Notes: a model not told the origin generated them from the sequence alone. DNA of 64,000 bases from Thomasclavelia ramosa DSM 1402 (GCF_014131695.1 NZ_CP036346.1:682001-746000); one strand, 5' to 3'; counted from the stretch's first letter, positions 51,524 to 61,573 are shown. Translations and numbers: made by a program.

Positions 51524-53356
51524 ATGAAATATGAAAAATTAGCAAGATTTATTATAAAAAATGTTGGTGGCGAAAAAAATATAAATATAGTACAGCATTG
51601 TGCTACTAGGTTAAGATTTGAATTAAAAGATGAGGAGAAAGTAAATAAAGTAAACTTAGAAAATAGTTCAGAAATTCTTCAAGTGTTATTTTCGGGTGGA
51701 CAGTGTCAAGTGGTTATTGGTACCCATGTTGCTGATGTATATAAAGCAATCTTGGCAACAGCTAAAATAAGTACTGTAAAGGAACAGTCAAATAAAAATA
51801 AGAAATTATTGGATAAGATATTTGCATTATTTTCAGGCATATTTACACCATTTGTTCCTGTTATGGCAGGAGCAGGTGTATTGAGAGGATTGTTAACCAT
51901 ATTTACTAGTATGGGAATATTAACAACTGAAAGTGGAACATATATGATTTTATATGCTGCCGCAGATGCAATCTTGTATTTTATGCCGTTCTATTTAGCG
52001 ATTAGTGCATCACGGTACTTTAAAATAGATGAATTTATAGGAGTCACTTTAGCTGGAACAATGTTATATCCAACCTTATTGACAGCTTTTAGTGAAGGTG
52101 CAAAGTTATCTTTCTTAGGACTTGATGTGATTTTAATTAAATATGCATCTTCTGTAGTACCGATTATTGTTGCAGTATATGCTGCATCATTATTGGATAG
52201 GCTGATTCGTGATAGACTGCCTTCAATAATTAGAAGTTTTGTTACTCCATTGATTGATTTAATTATTATGGCTCCATTATCATTATTAGCAATTGGACCA
52301 GTAGTGACATTTTTAACAAATGTTTTTACAGATGGATTATTAGCAGTTTATAGTTTCAATCCAATTATTTTTGGATTTATATTTTGTGCATGTTGGCAGC
52401 CATTAGTTATTTTTGGTTTACATCGTGGATTTATTCCTGTCAATTTAAATAATCTTGCAACAACTGGTAGAGATGCATTGTTAGCAATGACGATGCCATC
52501 AGCATTTGCACAAACTGGTGCTGCATTAGGGATTGCTTTTAAATCAAAAAATAAAAATTTTAAATCGGTTGCAGCAGCAAATGTAATTCCCTCAGTTTTA
52601 GGAATTACAGAACCACTGATTTATGGAACTACTTTGAAGGCTAAAAAAGCTTTTTTCATGGCATGTCTAATGAGTGGTTTCGGGGGTGCAGTTGTTGGTG
52701 GGGCTGGATGCTATACGACGGGGTTGCCAGCAGGTGGAATTTTATCATTACCATTGTTTGCTGAACATGGGTTTGTATGGTATATTGCCGGTTTATTAAT
52801 TTCATTTATTGGAACTTTAGTATTAGTATTATTATTTTGGAAAGATGAATTTGTTGAAAAAAATGATGATGTAATCAAGGAAACTGATCAACTGCTTGAG
52901 GTTGATACCGAGATATTAGGTGCTGTAGGGACTGGTAAAGTATTGCCGTTAGAAATAGTAAATGACAGTACTTTTAGTTCGTTAGCATTAGGAAATGGGG
53001 TTGCTATTATTCCTGATGAAGGGAAATTATATGCTCCCTGTGATGCTAAGATCGTTGCTGTATTTCCGACTAATCATGCAATTGGGTTAAGGTCAATATT
53101 AGGAGCAGAAATATTATTACATGTAGGAATTGATACAGTTAAAATGGAGGGAAAAGGTTTTTATGCTTTTGTAAAAGAAGGTGATATGGTCAAGAAAGGA
53201 CAATTATTACTAGATTTTAACATTGATGAAATCAACCATGCGGGATATGATCCAACTATTATTGTTATTGTAACAAATACTAATCATTATAATAAAGTCG
53301 AGCTGTTAAATATGAATACAGTAGTAAATAATGATGATATTTTGCGATTGGAGTAA
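51524..53356 (+). CDS. PTS beta-glucoside EIIBCA
   Basis: 610 residues in BglP order: IIB (~1-85, phospho-Cys in VQHCATRLRF), membrane IIC (~105-455), IIA (~480-610, phospho-His in LHVGIDTVKMEGKGF, with DEGKLYAPCDAKI). It takes up aryl-beta-glucosides, cellobiose or similar with phosphorylation. The neighbour encodes the matching 6-phospho-beta-glucosidase. Expression should need RAT 2 antitermination by the bglG product, which is broken here. AGGAGG before ATG 51524. Confidence 0.94.
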   Translation: MKYEKLARFIIKNVGGEKNINIVQHCATRLRFELKDEEKVNKVNLENSSEILQVLFSGGQCQVVIGTHVADVYKAILATAKISTVKEQSNKNKKLLDKIFALFSGIFTPFVPVMAGAGVLRGLLTIFTSMGILTTESGTYMILYAAADAILYFMPFYLAISASRYFKIDEFIGVTLAGTMLYPTLLTAFSEGAKLSFLGLDVILIKYASSVVPIIVAVYAASLLDRLIRDRLPSIIRSFVTPLIDLIIMAPLSLLAIGPVVTFLTNVFTDGLLAVYSFNPIIFGFIFCACWQPLVIFGLHRGFIPVNLNNLATTGRDALLAMTMPSAFAQTGAALGIAFKSKNKNFKSVAAANVIPSVLGITEPLIYGTTLKAKKAFFMACLMSGFGGAVVGGAGCYTTGLPAGGILSLPLFAEHGFVWYIAGLLISFIGTLVLVLLFWKDEFVEKNDDVIKETDQLLEVDTEILGAVGTGKVLPLEIVNDSTFSSLALGNGVAIIPDEGKLYAPCDAKIVAVFPTNHAIGLRSILGAEILLHVGIDTVKMEGKGFYAFVKEGDMVKKGQLLLDFNIDEINHAGYDPTIIVIVTNTNHYNKVELLNMNTVVNNDDILRLE

Positions 53357-53397
53357 GAGATCATAAATCAATAATAGAGAAAGGAAAGGTGTTCGGT

Positions 53398-54840
53398 ATG
53401 TGTGAATTAGATAAAGATTTTCTGTGGGGTGGTGCAAGTGCTGCCAATCAAATGGAAGGTGGATATGACCTTGATGGGCGTGGAATGTCAATAGCCGATG
53501 TTTTTATGTTTTATGAAAAGAAGGAACGTCATTTAGCTAAAAAGGAATTAACCATTGAAGAAATTAAAAAACTTAAAGAAAATAAAAGTAATAATTTTCC
53601 CAAAAGAAGGGGGAATGATTTTTATCATCATTATCAAGAGGATATTGCTTTACTGGCTAAAATGGGAATTAAAGCTTTTAGAATGTCATTTAGCTGGTCG
53701 AGAATTTTCCCACGAGGGGACGAGAAAGAACCCAATAAAGCAGGACTGAAATTTTATGACAATATTATTAATGAATTACTTAAATATAAAATTGAACCAA
53801 TTATAACTTTATCTCACTTTGAAACACCACTAGTTATTGCGACTGAATATGGTGGCTGGTGTAATAAAGAAGTCATTAAATTTTTTCAAACATATTGTTA
53901 TACAGTTTTTACACATTTTAAAGGACGAATAAAATATTGGATGTCATTTAACGAGATCAATGCGGCATTAGAAATACCATTTAAAGGTTCAGCAGTTCCC
54001 TTTAGTCAAGATCAATTATATGAAACACGAGTGCATCAGGGACTGTATAACCAGTTTTTAGCAAGTGCATTAGTAACTAGAGAGCTAAAAAGAATTGATA
54101 AAACTGCTAAAATGGGTTGTATGATCGCTTCATTTACAACTTATCCAGCAAGCTGTGATCCGCATGATATTCTTAAAGCAATGAGAGCAAATCAAGAATA
54201 TTATTTATACGCAGATGTTCAGGCTAATGGGAATTATCCTAACTGGTATTTAAAAAATTTAGAAAAAAGAGATATTCATTTAAATTTCTCAAAAGAAGAA
54301 TTAGACATAATCAAAAATAATACAGTTGATTACATATCTTTTAGTTATTATTTATCATTAGTAGCATCTCATGACCCTGCTAGAAAAGTAGGGGAAGGTA
54401 ATTTAAAAGGTGGTGTTGAAAATCCATATTTGGAAAAATCAGATTGGGGTTGGGCTATTGATCCAATTGGTTTAAGAATTACAATGAATGAGATATACTA
54501 CCGTTATAATTTACCTATTTTGATTAGTGAAAATGGTTTTGGTGCTAATGATATTTTGACTGTAGACAATCAGATTCATGATGAATATCGAATTAAGTAT
54601 CTTCAAAAACATATTAATGAGTTAAAGAAGGCAATTGAGTTGGATGGAGTCATATGCTTAGGATATTTGAGCTGGTCACCAATTGATATGATAAGTGCAG
54701 GTACTTCAGAGATGAATAAGCGATATGGTTACATTTATGTTGACTACGATGATTATGGAAATGGAAGTGGAAAGAGATATTTAAAAGATAGTTTTTATTG
54801 GTATCAAAAGGTTATTGCTAGTAATGGAAAAGTCTTATAA
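53398..54840 (+). CDS. 6-phospho-beta-glucosidase, GH1
   Basis: 480 residues. GH1 signatures: FLWGGASAANQMEGG at the start, acid/base Glu in MSFNEINAALE, nucleophile Glu in LPILISENGFGAND, and the phosphate-binding C-terminal KRYGYIYVDYDDYGNGSGKRYLKDS. The acid/base motif reads NEIN instead of the usual NEP/NEIN variants of phospho-beta-glucosidases. Hydrolyses the phosphorylated beta-glucosides made by the EIIBCA. ATG 53398 is favoured by spacing from GGAAAGG over the frame's GTG at 53389. Confidence 0.93.
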   Translation: MCELDKDFLWGGASAANQMEGGYDLDGRGMSIADVFMFYEKKERHLAKKELTIEEIKKLKENKSNNFPKRRGNDFYHHYQEDIALLAKMGIKAFRMSFSWSRIFPRGDEKEPNKAGLKFYDNIINELLKYKIEPIITLSHFETPLVIATEYGGWCNKEVIKFFQTYCYTVFTHFKGRIKYWMSFNEINAALEIPFKGSAVPFSQDQLYETRVHQGLYNQFLASALVTRELKRIDKTAKMGCMIASFTTYPASCDPHDILKAMRANQEYYLYADVQANGNYPNWYLKNLEKRDIHLNFSKEELDIIKNNTVDYISFSYYLSLVASHDPARKVGEGNLKGGVENPYLEKSDWGWAIDPIGLRITMNEIYYRYNLPILISENGFGANDILTVDNQIHDEYRIKYLQKHINELKKAIELDGVICLGYLSWSPIDMISAGTSEMNKRYGYIYVDYDDYGNGSGKRYLKDSFYWYQKVIASNGKVL

Positions 54841-54847
54841 TAATTAT

Positions 54848-54884
54848 AAAAATGACAAGAACAAACAGTCCTTGTCATTTTTTA
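54848..54884. terminator. Terminator between the GH1 and deacetylase genes
   Basis: Stem AAAATGACAAG / CTTGTCATTTT with a 10-nt loop and T6, reaching into the convergent deacetylase stop. Confidence 0.85.
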
Positions 54885-55685
54885 TTCAACGATCCATTTA
54901 AAATAGAACATTGGCATTTTACTAAACATTAGATATCGTGGTAACAAGTACTTATCATCATGATAGGTCATCGTTCTATTTTGGTTATAACCAAAAGCTA
55001 ATGAAACATTAGCTTTTATCAATGCTTCATTAGCATTGTCACATGTTCGACCATATGGAAAGGCAAAGTATTTACTAGAAACAATATTTTCATTTTGTTT
55101 AAAATCATTGATTATTTCTTGTGTGGATAATGTTTCAATTAGTTTGGTATTAGGATATTTAGTGTTATGATGAAGATTATAAGAATGTGAATAGTATTCA
55201 ACATATTCGTCATTTACTAAATCACTTTTTCTTAAGTATTGATGCTTATAAGGGTTTTGGCTATTTTTTACTGTAGTTTTATAGCCAATAACAAAACAAG
55301 TAGCTTTAAAATTATATTTTTCTAAAATAGGTTTAACAACTGTTTTAAAGTTTAATAAGCCATCATCAAAGGTAAGAGCAACACTTTTTTTGGGTAGTGG
55401 TGTATGATTTTGATAATAATCGTTGATTTCATCCATTGTTAAGGTATGATAATTATTTTGATTTAAATACTTCATCTGAGCTTCAAATTCACTCAATGAC
55501 ATACAGTATGGATAATTAGCAAAGTATTTTTCTTTATCTTTATCTTCGAGGACACCATGATAACCTAGGATTGGTAAACCATCAATATTTTGATAATGAA
55601 TGATAACATCTTTTCCAATCCAAAGGGAACCTAAGACTAAGTAGAACGATAATATAAATAAAAACATTTTTGTGATATTCTTCAT
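54882..55685 (-). CDS. Polysaccharide deacetylase family protein
   Basis: 267 residues. N-terminal membrane anchor (MFLFILSFYLVLGSLWIG), then a NodB domain: ILGYHGVLED, metal/catalytic VALTFDDGLLNF, YYSHSYNLHH, and AFPYGRTCDNANEALIKANV. This arrangement is that of IcaB/PgaB-like surface glycan deacetylases. ATG 55685 has GGAG at good spacing; the frame extends seven codons further without a site. Not closely linked to the deacetylase at 49032 in sequence. Confidence 0.87.
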   Translation of the reverse strand: MKNITKMFLFILSFYLVLGSLWIGKDVIIHYQNIDGLPILGYHGVLEDKDKEKYFANYPYCMSLSEFEAQMKYLNQNNYHTLTMDEINDYYQNHTPLPKKSVALTFDDGLLNFKTVVKPILEKYNFKATCFVIGYKTTVKNSQNPYKHQYLRKSDLVNDEYVEYYSHSYNLHHNTKYPNTKLIETLSTQEIINDFKQNENIVSSKYFAFPYGRTCDNANEALIKANVSLAFGYNQNRTMTYHDDKYLLPRYLMFSKMPMFYFKWIVE

Positions 55686-55792
55686 AAACTTCTCCATGAA
55701 TATCATTATAATATAAATTATATTATTTAAAAGAAAATATTTTAATTTAATCTAAAAATGGATAGATAGCATATAACTATCTATCCATAAAC

Positions 55793-56980
55793 TTATGCAA
55801 TATGACCTTTATGTTTATCGATTTCATCAAAACAATGAGAACGAGAAATCATTAAGAAAGCAATGACAAAAGGAATCAAACAAATTCCGAACATTATAAA
55901 ACTTCCCCAAATTTCATAAACTACTCCAAAAATGTAACCATAAATGGCTTTACCAATTGATAGTGTCGCATTAAGTAATGTAATAGCGGTTCCTAAAACT
56001 GCGGGATCAACGGAATTTCGAATATAGGTTAAACTTGCTACAGTTGCGATGGCAACGCCGATGCAATGTACGATGCTTATTGCTAAAAAAGCATATTGAT
56101 TGGGAATAAAAGCATATACCCCAAAGCGAAGCATCATTGATACACAGGCAATCAAATAGAATTTTTTAAAGCCGGTTTTATTAAGAACTTTGATTGCAAT
56201 CATCAAGAATGCAACTTCGGGTAAAACTGTTGCAAAAGTCATCCAGCTTATTGCTGAGGCACCACTATTTAAAGTAACAGTTAAGTGATTTCCGCCATAT
56301 GTCATAGCAGAATCGACAACTGTTGACATTAATAGTTGTAAAAATAGAATAAATAAGAAGTTTTTATTAGTTAGAAGTTCTTTAAAACTCCCTTTTTTTA
56401 CTTTAACTTCTTCACCATCTTCTTTCTTTCCATCATCTTTAGGAAAGCCGAAGGAAATCGAGAAAGCCAAGATTAATAAAACGGCATATGTTGCAAACAT
56501 TGCTCCATCAAGACCAAAAAGATCAGCTAAAAATCCTACAGCCATTCCTGCCAGCATATACCCTAATGAGCCCATTCCTCTAATAGAACCATAGTTACCA
56601 CCAGTTTTATGGCAGTAATTAGTTGCCAGCGTGTCGGCCATCGGCATTGTTCCTAGTCGTGATACTTCAAGTGCGATTGCACAAACTACGATAGCAGGAT
56701 AAACAGCGGCTTTATAATAGAAGTAAAGTACTACTAGTGCAGCCATAATTGATAACTTTAATAGTGCACTATATTTTCTGGTCTTATCACCAACGACCCC
56801 CCAAATAGGAATCACGCATACCCCTAAAACAAGACTGATGGCTGTAATTAAGCCAATTTGTGAACCGCTTAAGCCGGCATTTTTTTCTAAATAAGTATTA
56901 ATGTAGGGAATAAAAGAGCCAATCGCGCCCAAATAGATTAAATAAAAAGCTTTAAATGATAAACTAAAACGATCTTTCAT
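55793..56980 (-). CDS. MFS transporter (LacY/MFS_1-like)
   Basis: 395 residues with 12 hydrophobic helices. The first region FYLIYLGAIGSFIPYINTYLEK and the loop IWGVVGDKTRKYSALLK (MFS motif A variant) place it among MFS_1-like/NHS-LacY-type permeases. A charged loop between helices 6 and 7 (PKDDGKKEDGEEVKVKKG) is usual for the superfamily. Substrate unknown. Starts at ATG 56980 with AGGGAGG. Confidence 0.87.
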   Translation of the reverse strand: MKDRFSLSFKAFYLIYLGAIGSFIPYINTYLEKNAGLSGSQIGLITAISLVLGVCVIPIWGVVGDKTRKYSALLKLSIMAALVVLYFYYKAAVYPAIVVCAIALEVSRLGTMPMADTLATNYCHKTGGNYGSIRGMGSLGYMLAGMAVGFLADLFGLDGAMFATYAVLLILAFSISFGFPKDDGKKEDGEEVKVKKGSFKELLTNKNFLFILFLQLLMSTVVDSAMTYGGNHLTVTLNSGASAISWMTFATVLPEVAFLMIAIKVLNKTGFKKFYLIACVSMMLRFGVYAFIPNQYAFLAISIVHCIGVAIATVASLTYIRNSVDPAVLGTAITLLNATLSIGKAIYGYIFGVVYEIWGSFIMFGICLIPFVIAFLMISRSHCFDEIDKHKGHIA

Positions 56981-57127
56981 ATAGTGTGTTGTCCTCCCTT
57001 AGTTATCTTTTATTATACCGCAAATATAAGCACTATCATAAATGTTTCATGAATATGAAAAAATAAATTGTATAGACTATTTATTTGGTATAGTATAATT
57101 ATATAAAATATAGAAAAGAGGATAATT

Positions 57128-57892
57128 ATGGTAAAGCAGTTATTGATACGTGGTGATGATTTAGGATATAGCGAAGCAGTGACATTGGGGATGATTTCAG
57201 CACATCGAAAGGGATTGGTAAATAGTGTTGCTTTGATGGTTAATATGCCGTATGCAAAAGAAGCAATTAAATTAGCAAAGCAGTGTCCAAATCTGTGTTT
57301 AGGATTACATGTTAATGTAACTAATGGATATGCATTAGCACCAAAAGAGATGATTCCTAGTCTAGTTGATGAACACGGGATATTTTTATCGAGTACGATT
57401 CGTCGAGCACAAATAAAAAATAATGAACCATTATTTAGTGAGGAAGATGCTTACATCGAAGCTAAGTATCAAATTGAAAAATATATTGAATTAGTTGGCC
57501 AATTGCCTGAGTACATTGATTTACACGTTTTAGAAGTAGAACCATTGATTAATGCAGTGGTAAGAATTTATCATGAATATAATGTTCCAGTATGTTATTA
57601 CGGAATGGACTTGGAGCAGGGGATTATTGATCAGACAATGAAACAATATGATTATTATGAAGAACATGATCATGACTTTGAAAATATGTTCATTGATGGT
57701 TATTATCAAATTAAAGAAGGTTTGAATATTTTAGTAACACATCCTGGTTTTATTGATTATGATGTGGCGACTACTTCTTCGATGTTAAAAGAAAGATTAT
57801 ATGATTATTCACTCGTAACAAGTGAAAAGTTAAAACAGTGGCTTCGTGATAATGAAATAGAAGTAATCTCATTTAGAGATGTAAAGAAATAA
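57128..57892 (+). CDS. ChbG/HpnK (YdjC) family carbohydrate deacetylase
   Basis: 254 residues. YdjC-family signatures: LLIRGDDLGYSEAVTLGMISAHRKG (metal Asp pair), LGLHVNVTNGY (metal His), YIDLHVLEV, and VTHPGFIDYD. In the studied chitooligosaccharide deacetylase the equivalent is DDFG and H-x-H; here VLEVE follows the His, which differs slightly. Predicted to remove acetyl groups from N-acetylated oligosaccharides in the cytosol. Single gene with terminator. Confidence 0.88.
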   Translation: MVKQLLIRGDDLGYSEAVTLGMISAHRKGLVNSVALMVNMPYAKEAIKLAKQCPNLCLGLHVNVTNGYALAPKEMIPSLVDEHGIFLSSTIRRAQIKNNEPLFSEEDAYIEAKYQIEKYIELVGQLPEYIDLHVLEVEPLINAVVRIYHEYNVPVCYYGMDLEQGIIDQTMKQYDYYEEHDHDFENMFIDGYYQIKEGLNILVTHPGFIDYDVATTSSMLKERLYDYSLVTSEKLKQWLRDNEIEVISFRDVKK

Positions 57893-57919
57893 GAACCATT
57901 ACCCCATGGTTCTTATTTT
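57891..57919 (+). terminator. Terminator of the ChbG-like gene
   Basis: Stem AAGAACCAT / ATGGTTCTT with loop TACCCC, then T-rich tract. Confidence 0.9.
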
Positions 57920-58273
57920 TTATCATCTTTTTATTGAAACAAAATTATGAATAAGATTTATAATGTTTAGCAAATTTCATAAATCAATGATTTCTTATAA
58001 ATTATAAGTATGATTTTTTGTTGATTAAGCCAAAATAGCTTAATTCAACAAGTTATACAAATATTATTATTATCAAAGAGAATATGAATAAAAAAGAAAT
58101 GATAATTCTGCCAAGTTTTTTAATAATTGAAAAAAATATATATCAATGTGTTGATATATGAATGAGTATTTAAAATGATGTAAATTAGATAATCTTTTAA
58201 AGAATTGAATTATCTTTGAAATTTGTTATAATTACTCATTGGATATTTAAAATAGATGAAGGGAGTAATTAAA
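57920..58273. other. Intergenic region with one operator-like palindrome
   Basis: About 350 bp, very AT-rich, no coding signal. Contains the hairpin TTAAGC-CAAAATA-GCTTAA (about 58026-58043) and the perfect palindrome at 58138-58159, plus the ribosome binding site of the MATE gene. Confidence 0.6.
58138..58159. promoter_or_regulatory. Palindromic operator candidate upstream of the second MATE gene
   Basis: ATATATCAA-TGTG-TTGATATAT, perfect 9-bp arms, about 115 bp before the MATE start. The size suits a dimeric repressor of MarR, TetR or ArsR type; no regulator gene is adjacent. Confidence 0.5.
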
Positions 58274-59638
58274 GTGAAAAAGAAAAAAGAGGCTGATTTA
58301 GGTAAAGATAGCTTAGGTCCATTATTATTAAAATTAGCTTTACCCGCTATTTTAGCACAAATAATAAATGTGTTATATAATATGGTTGACCGCATGTATA
58401 TTGGACATATCCCCAAAGTAGGGCCTAGTGCATTAACGGGGGTTGGAGTAACAATGCCTGTTATTATGGCTATTTCAGCATTTGCCGCTTTAGTTAGTAT
58501 GGGAGGTGCTCCCCGAGCATCAATCATGTTAGGCCGTGGTGAACACCCAAAAGCTGAAAAGATTCTTGGTAACTGTACTGTGATGTTAGTAATTATGGCA
58601 ATTATCTTGACAGCTGTTTTTTTAATCTGGGGTGAACCGATTTTAATGGTCTTTGGAGCTAGTGAAGCAACTATTGGTTATGCGCTTGATTATATGAGAA
58701 TTTATGCCTTAGGTACAATTTTTGTTCAATTGGCTTTGGGGTTAAATGCGTTTATTAATGCTCAAGGGTATGCTAAGATTGGGATGATTACAGTTGCAAT
58801 TGGAGCTTTATGCAATATTGTGCTTGATCCAATTTTTATTTTTAGTATGTCAATGGGGGTAAAGGGTGCTGCTTTAGCAACTATTATTTCTCAAGCGATA
58901 TCTTCTATCTTTGTTGTTTATTTTTTAACAAGTAAGCGTAGCGGCTTAAGAATAAAATTAGATAATTTAAAATTAGATTTTCAAGTCATCTTACCATGTT
59001 TAGCATTAGGGCTATCACCGTTTATTATGCAGTTTACAGAAAGTGTCATCTCAGTATGTTTTAATACTTCATTATTAAAATATGGTGGAGATATCGCGGT
59101 AGGTTCAATGACTATTTTGACTAGCGTGATGCAGTTTTCAATGTTACCGTTACAAGGGCTTACTCAAGGAGCTCAGCCAATTATTAGTTTTAATTATGGT
59201 GCTGAAAATATTGATCGAGTAAAGCGCGCTTTTAAACTTTTATTAAAAATCTCATTATCTTATTCAATGCTCTTATGGGCAGTAGCGATGTTTATACCAG
59301 ATACTTTTATTTATATTTTCACAAGTCATGGAGAACTGGCGACGTATACACGTTGGGCGATTCGTATTTATATGGCCGCTTCAGGAATTTTTGGAATTCA
59401 GATTGCTTGTCAACAAACTTTCATTGCTATTGGAAATGCTAAAACATCAGTATTTTTAGCCGTTCTAAGAAAGGTTTTAGTTTTAATACCATTGATTTTT
59501 ATTTTACCAATGTTTATAGAAAATCAAGCATTTGCAGTATTTTTAGCAGAGCCAATCGCTGATACGATTGCAGTTAGTGTTACAGCCACATTATTTTATC
59601 AAACGTATAAACGTTTAGGAAAAGAAACAAAAGCATAA
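58274..59638 (+). CDS. MATE family efflux transporter
   Basis: About 454 residues, 12 hydrophobic helices. MATE signature LALPAILAQIINVLYNMVDRMYIGHI near the start (in two pieces), and FVYFL/PLQGLTQGAQPIISFNYGA in the second half, which is characteristic of the MepA/NorM-like clade (‘GLxQGxQPIxSFNYGA’). GTG 58274 with AAGGGAG at spacing 8 is preferred over ATG 58256, which lies upstream of that site. Likely multidrug or cationic compound exporter, from a different clade than the gene at 4898. Confidence 0.9.
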   Translation: MKKKKEADLGKDSLGPLLLKLALPAILAQIINVLYNMVDRMYIGHIPKVGPSALTGVGVTMPVIMAISAFAALVSMGGAPRASIMLGRGEHPKAEKILGNCTVMLVIMAIILTAVFLIWGEPILMVFGASEATIGYALDYMRIYALGTIFVQLALGLNAFINAQGYAKIGMITVAIGALCNIVLDPIFIFSMSMGVKGAALATIISQAISSIFVVYFLTSKRSGLRIKLDNLKLDFQVILPCLALGLSPFIMQFTESVISVCFNTSLLKYGGDIAVGSMTILTSVMQFSMLPLQGLTQGAQPIISFNYGAENIDRVKRAFKLLLKISLSYSMLLWAVAMFIPDTFIYIFTSHGELATYTRWAIRIYMAASGIFGIQIACQQTFIAIGNAKTSVFLAVLRKVLVLIPLIFILPMFIENQAFAVFLAEPIADTIAVSVTATLFYQTYKRLGKETKA

Positions 59639-59644
59639 AATGAA

Positions 59645-59679
59645 AAAAAGATTAGGAAAGCAAATTCCCTAATCTTTTA
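59645..59679. terminator. Bidirectional terminator between MATE and bioY
   Basis: Stem AAAAGATTAGG / CCTAATCTTTT with a ~12-nt loop; T runs on both strands. It overlaps the bioY C-terminal codons. Confidence 0.8.
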
Positions 59680-60193
59680 TTATATTCTTAAATTTATTTG
59701 TTAAGGCTGCTGCAATAAAGATTTTAAGTACATCACCAGGTAAAAAAGGCAGGACGCAAATAATTAATGAAGCACTAAAACTCATCTTCATTATATACAT
59801 AAACCATAAAGTTCCAATTAAATAACAAATTATTGTTCCGAGTATTAAAGCGCCAAACTTAAAAATAGTGGTACTTCGATAATGGACAAGGTAACTGATT
59901 ATTAAAGCTGTAATTGGAAAACTAAATATATAGCCACCAGTTGGTCCTAATATAGTACTTAAACCGGCACTAAAGCCGCTATAGACAGGCAGGCCGATGG
60001 CTCCCATTAAAATATATATCAAGGAACTAATGAAAGCTATTTTAGGTTTTAACACCAGACCAATTAAATAAATCCCGAGTGTTTGTAAAGTGATTGGGAC
60101 TAGACTTGGTAAGGTAAATCGAATTTGTGCCAAGATTGCAGTGATACATGCAAACATTGAACAATATATCATGTTTTTTACTTTGAGATTCAA
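59669..60193 (-). CDS. bioY: Biotin transporter substrate-binding subunit BioY
   Basis: 174 residues, six helices, the S component of an ECF biotin importer that would share the general EcfAAT module (not in this window). BioY signatures: FTLPSLVPITLQTLGIYL, GLPVYSGFSAGLSTILGPTGGYIFSFP (in two segments) and the C-terminal LPFLPGDVLKIFIAAAL. The start is TTG 60193, given AGGAGG at 6-nt spacing; the first ATG lies at 60172. No BirA operator is recognised upstream. Confidence 0.92.
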   Translation of the reverse strand: MNLKVKNMIYCSMFACITAILAQIRFTLPSLVPITLQTLGIYLIGLVLKPKIAFISSLIYILMGAIGLPVYSGFSAGLSTILGPTGGYIFSFPITALIISYLVHYRSTTIFKFGALILGTIICYLIGTLWFMYIMKMSFSASLIICVLPFLPGDVLKIFIAAALTNKFKNIIKD

Positions 60194-60233
60194 ACTAATT
60201 CCTCCTAGGAGGATTCTAGCAAACTTTAGTTAA

Positions 60234-61511
60234 TTATACAAGCGTATATAGTAGTAAAGCGATTAAATATTCTTCTAAAAAAATATTACTAATTAAAGTT
60301 GTTTCGATTTCTTCGTTATTATTTAATGAGTGATAAAAAGCACAAATAGCATCTTTACTGCTTAATTTTTTTATTTTGGAGAAGAGTTCTTTAATAGGTA
60401 TGTCGACAAACCGTTTTTCTAAAATATCATAGCGTTCCTGATATTCTTCTTTAAAAGTGTTAAATATTTCGTGACACACTTCATTTAGATCATAAAGAAG
60501 ATCACTTTGATAGTGATAATGATCCATAGTGATTTCAACCGCTCGAACAAAGTAATCTTCGGTTGTTAGTTCCTTTAAATAAGTATTATTCTTTAGCAGA
60601 TCACTCAAGGGAGTTGAACTGCTGGTAATTGTTTTACTAACAACATTTTTATTTATGCTATCTTCATAGTTTAAAATTAAACGATAGAATTTATGGGCTA
60701 ATTCGTGATTGATTTCAAAATTTTTAAAGTTATAACGATAGCCTTTTAGCTGGTTAAATTTTTTTAAAGTATCGTGATAGCCAAGTTTAATCCGCCAATC
60801 AAGAATTTCGCGACCAAAATCAAGAAATCCGCCAAGATCATAGCTAGGACGAATAAATATGATATCAGGACGATCGAGGAAATAATCATGAGTAGCATCT
60901 TGATTTAATTCAATTGCAATAATTTTATCAGCACCCATTTTTAACGCTAGCGAAATAGGAAGATTATCATAATAACCACCATCGATATAACCTTGTTTAT
61001 CAATATGATGCACTGGAAAAGCGGGAAAACATGAAGCTGAAGCAATTGCATATTCAATGGCTGGTACAGGCTTCATTTCTTCTTTAGTTATTTCGATAGG
61101 AGTCAATTTAGGATATTTTACAGCTACAACACCATAATCTATTTTATTATTAAAGGCTTTTTCTTCATTATAAAGAGCATGGAGAATGTTTTTTAAAGGA
61201 GTGATATCAGCACCTTTTTCATTGATATATGATTTAAAAAAAGGTTTGATTAAATTGGTTTGTGAAAGCATTGAGTCAATTGAAAAATTAAAATTGACAG
61301 GATCCTCTAAAACTTCACTAATTGTGATTTCATCCCATAATCGATAAAGAGTGTTATAATCTTCTTGAACGACTAATAGGCCATTGAGAGCTCCAATCGA
61401 AGTTCCGGTTACTAGATCAAAATCATAGCCCAATTCTTTTAATGCTTTAATACAGCCGGCTTGATAAGCTCCCTTAGAACCTCCGCCTGCTAAAACTAAT
61501 CCACGTTTCAT
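60234..61511 (-). CDS. Patatin-like phospholipase
   Basis: 425 residues. Patatin domain in the first ~215 residues: oxyanion loop LVLAGGGSKGAYQAG, nucleophile GTSIGALNG (Ser about 40), and catalytic DGG in YIDGGYYDNLPISLAL. A ~200-residue helical C-terminal part (LKKFNQLKGYRYNFKNF ... YDLNEVCHEIFNTFKEEYQ) is not recognised. No signal peptide, so a cytosolic or peripheral lipid hydrolase. It is 40 bp upstream of bioY on the same strand and may be co-transcribed. Confidence 0.88.
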   Translation of the reverse strand: MKRGLVLAGGGSKGAYQAGCIKALKELGYDFDLVTGTSIGALNGLLVVQEDYNTLYRLWDEITISEVLEDPVNFNFSIDSMLSQTNLIKPFFKSYINEKGADITPLKNILHALYNEEKAFNNKIDYGVVAVKYPKLTPIEITKEEMKPVPAIEYAIASASCFPAFPVHHIDKQGYIDGGYYDNLPISLALKMGADKIIAIELNQDATHDYFLDRPDIIFIRPSYDLGGFLDFGREILDWRIKLGYHDTLKKFNQLKGYRYNFKNFEINHELAHKFYRLILNYEDSINKNVVSKTITSSSTPLSDLLKNNTYLKELTTEDYFVRAVEITMDHYHYQSDLLYDLNEVCHEIFNTFKEEYQERYDILEKRFVDIPIKELFSKIKKLSSKDAICAFYHSLNNNEEIETTLISNIFLEEYLIALLLYTLV

Positions 61512-61546
61512 TTTTAGTCACCTCATTTCAATTATACGCGCGAACA

Positions 61547-61573
61547 AATAAAAATCCACCAATCAGTGGATTT
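61547..61573 (-). terminator. Terminator of the aminotransferase gene
   Basis: Stem AAATCCAC / GTGGATTT with loop CAATCA, next to the stop codon, with a T-rich tract on the minus strand. Confidence 0.75.

Noticed and set aside
60198-60211. RNA hairpin hiding the bioY ribosome binding site
   Set aside because: TCCTCCTAGGAGGA is a perfect palindrome but has no loop, so it cannot fold on itself as a stable hairpin; probably chance around the AGGAGG site.
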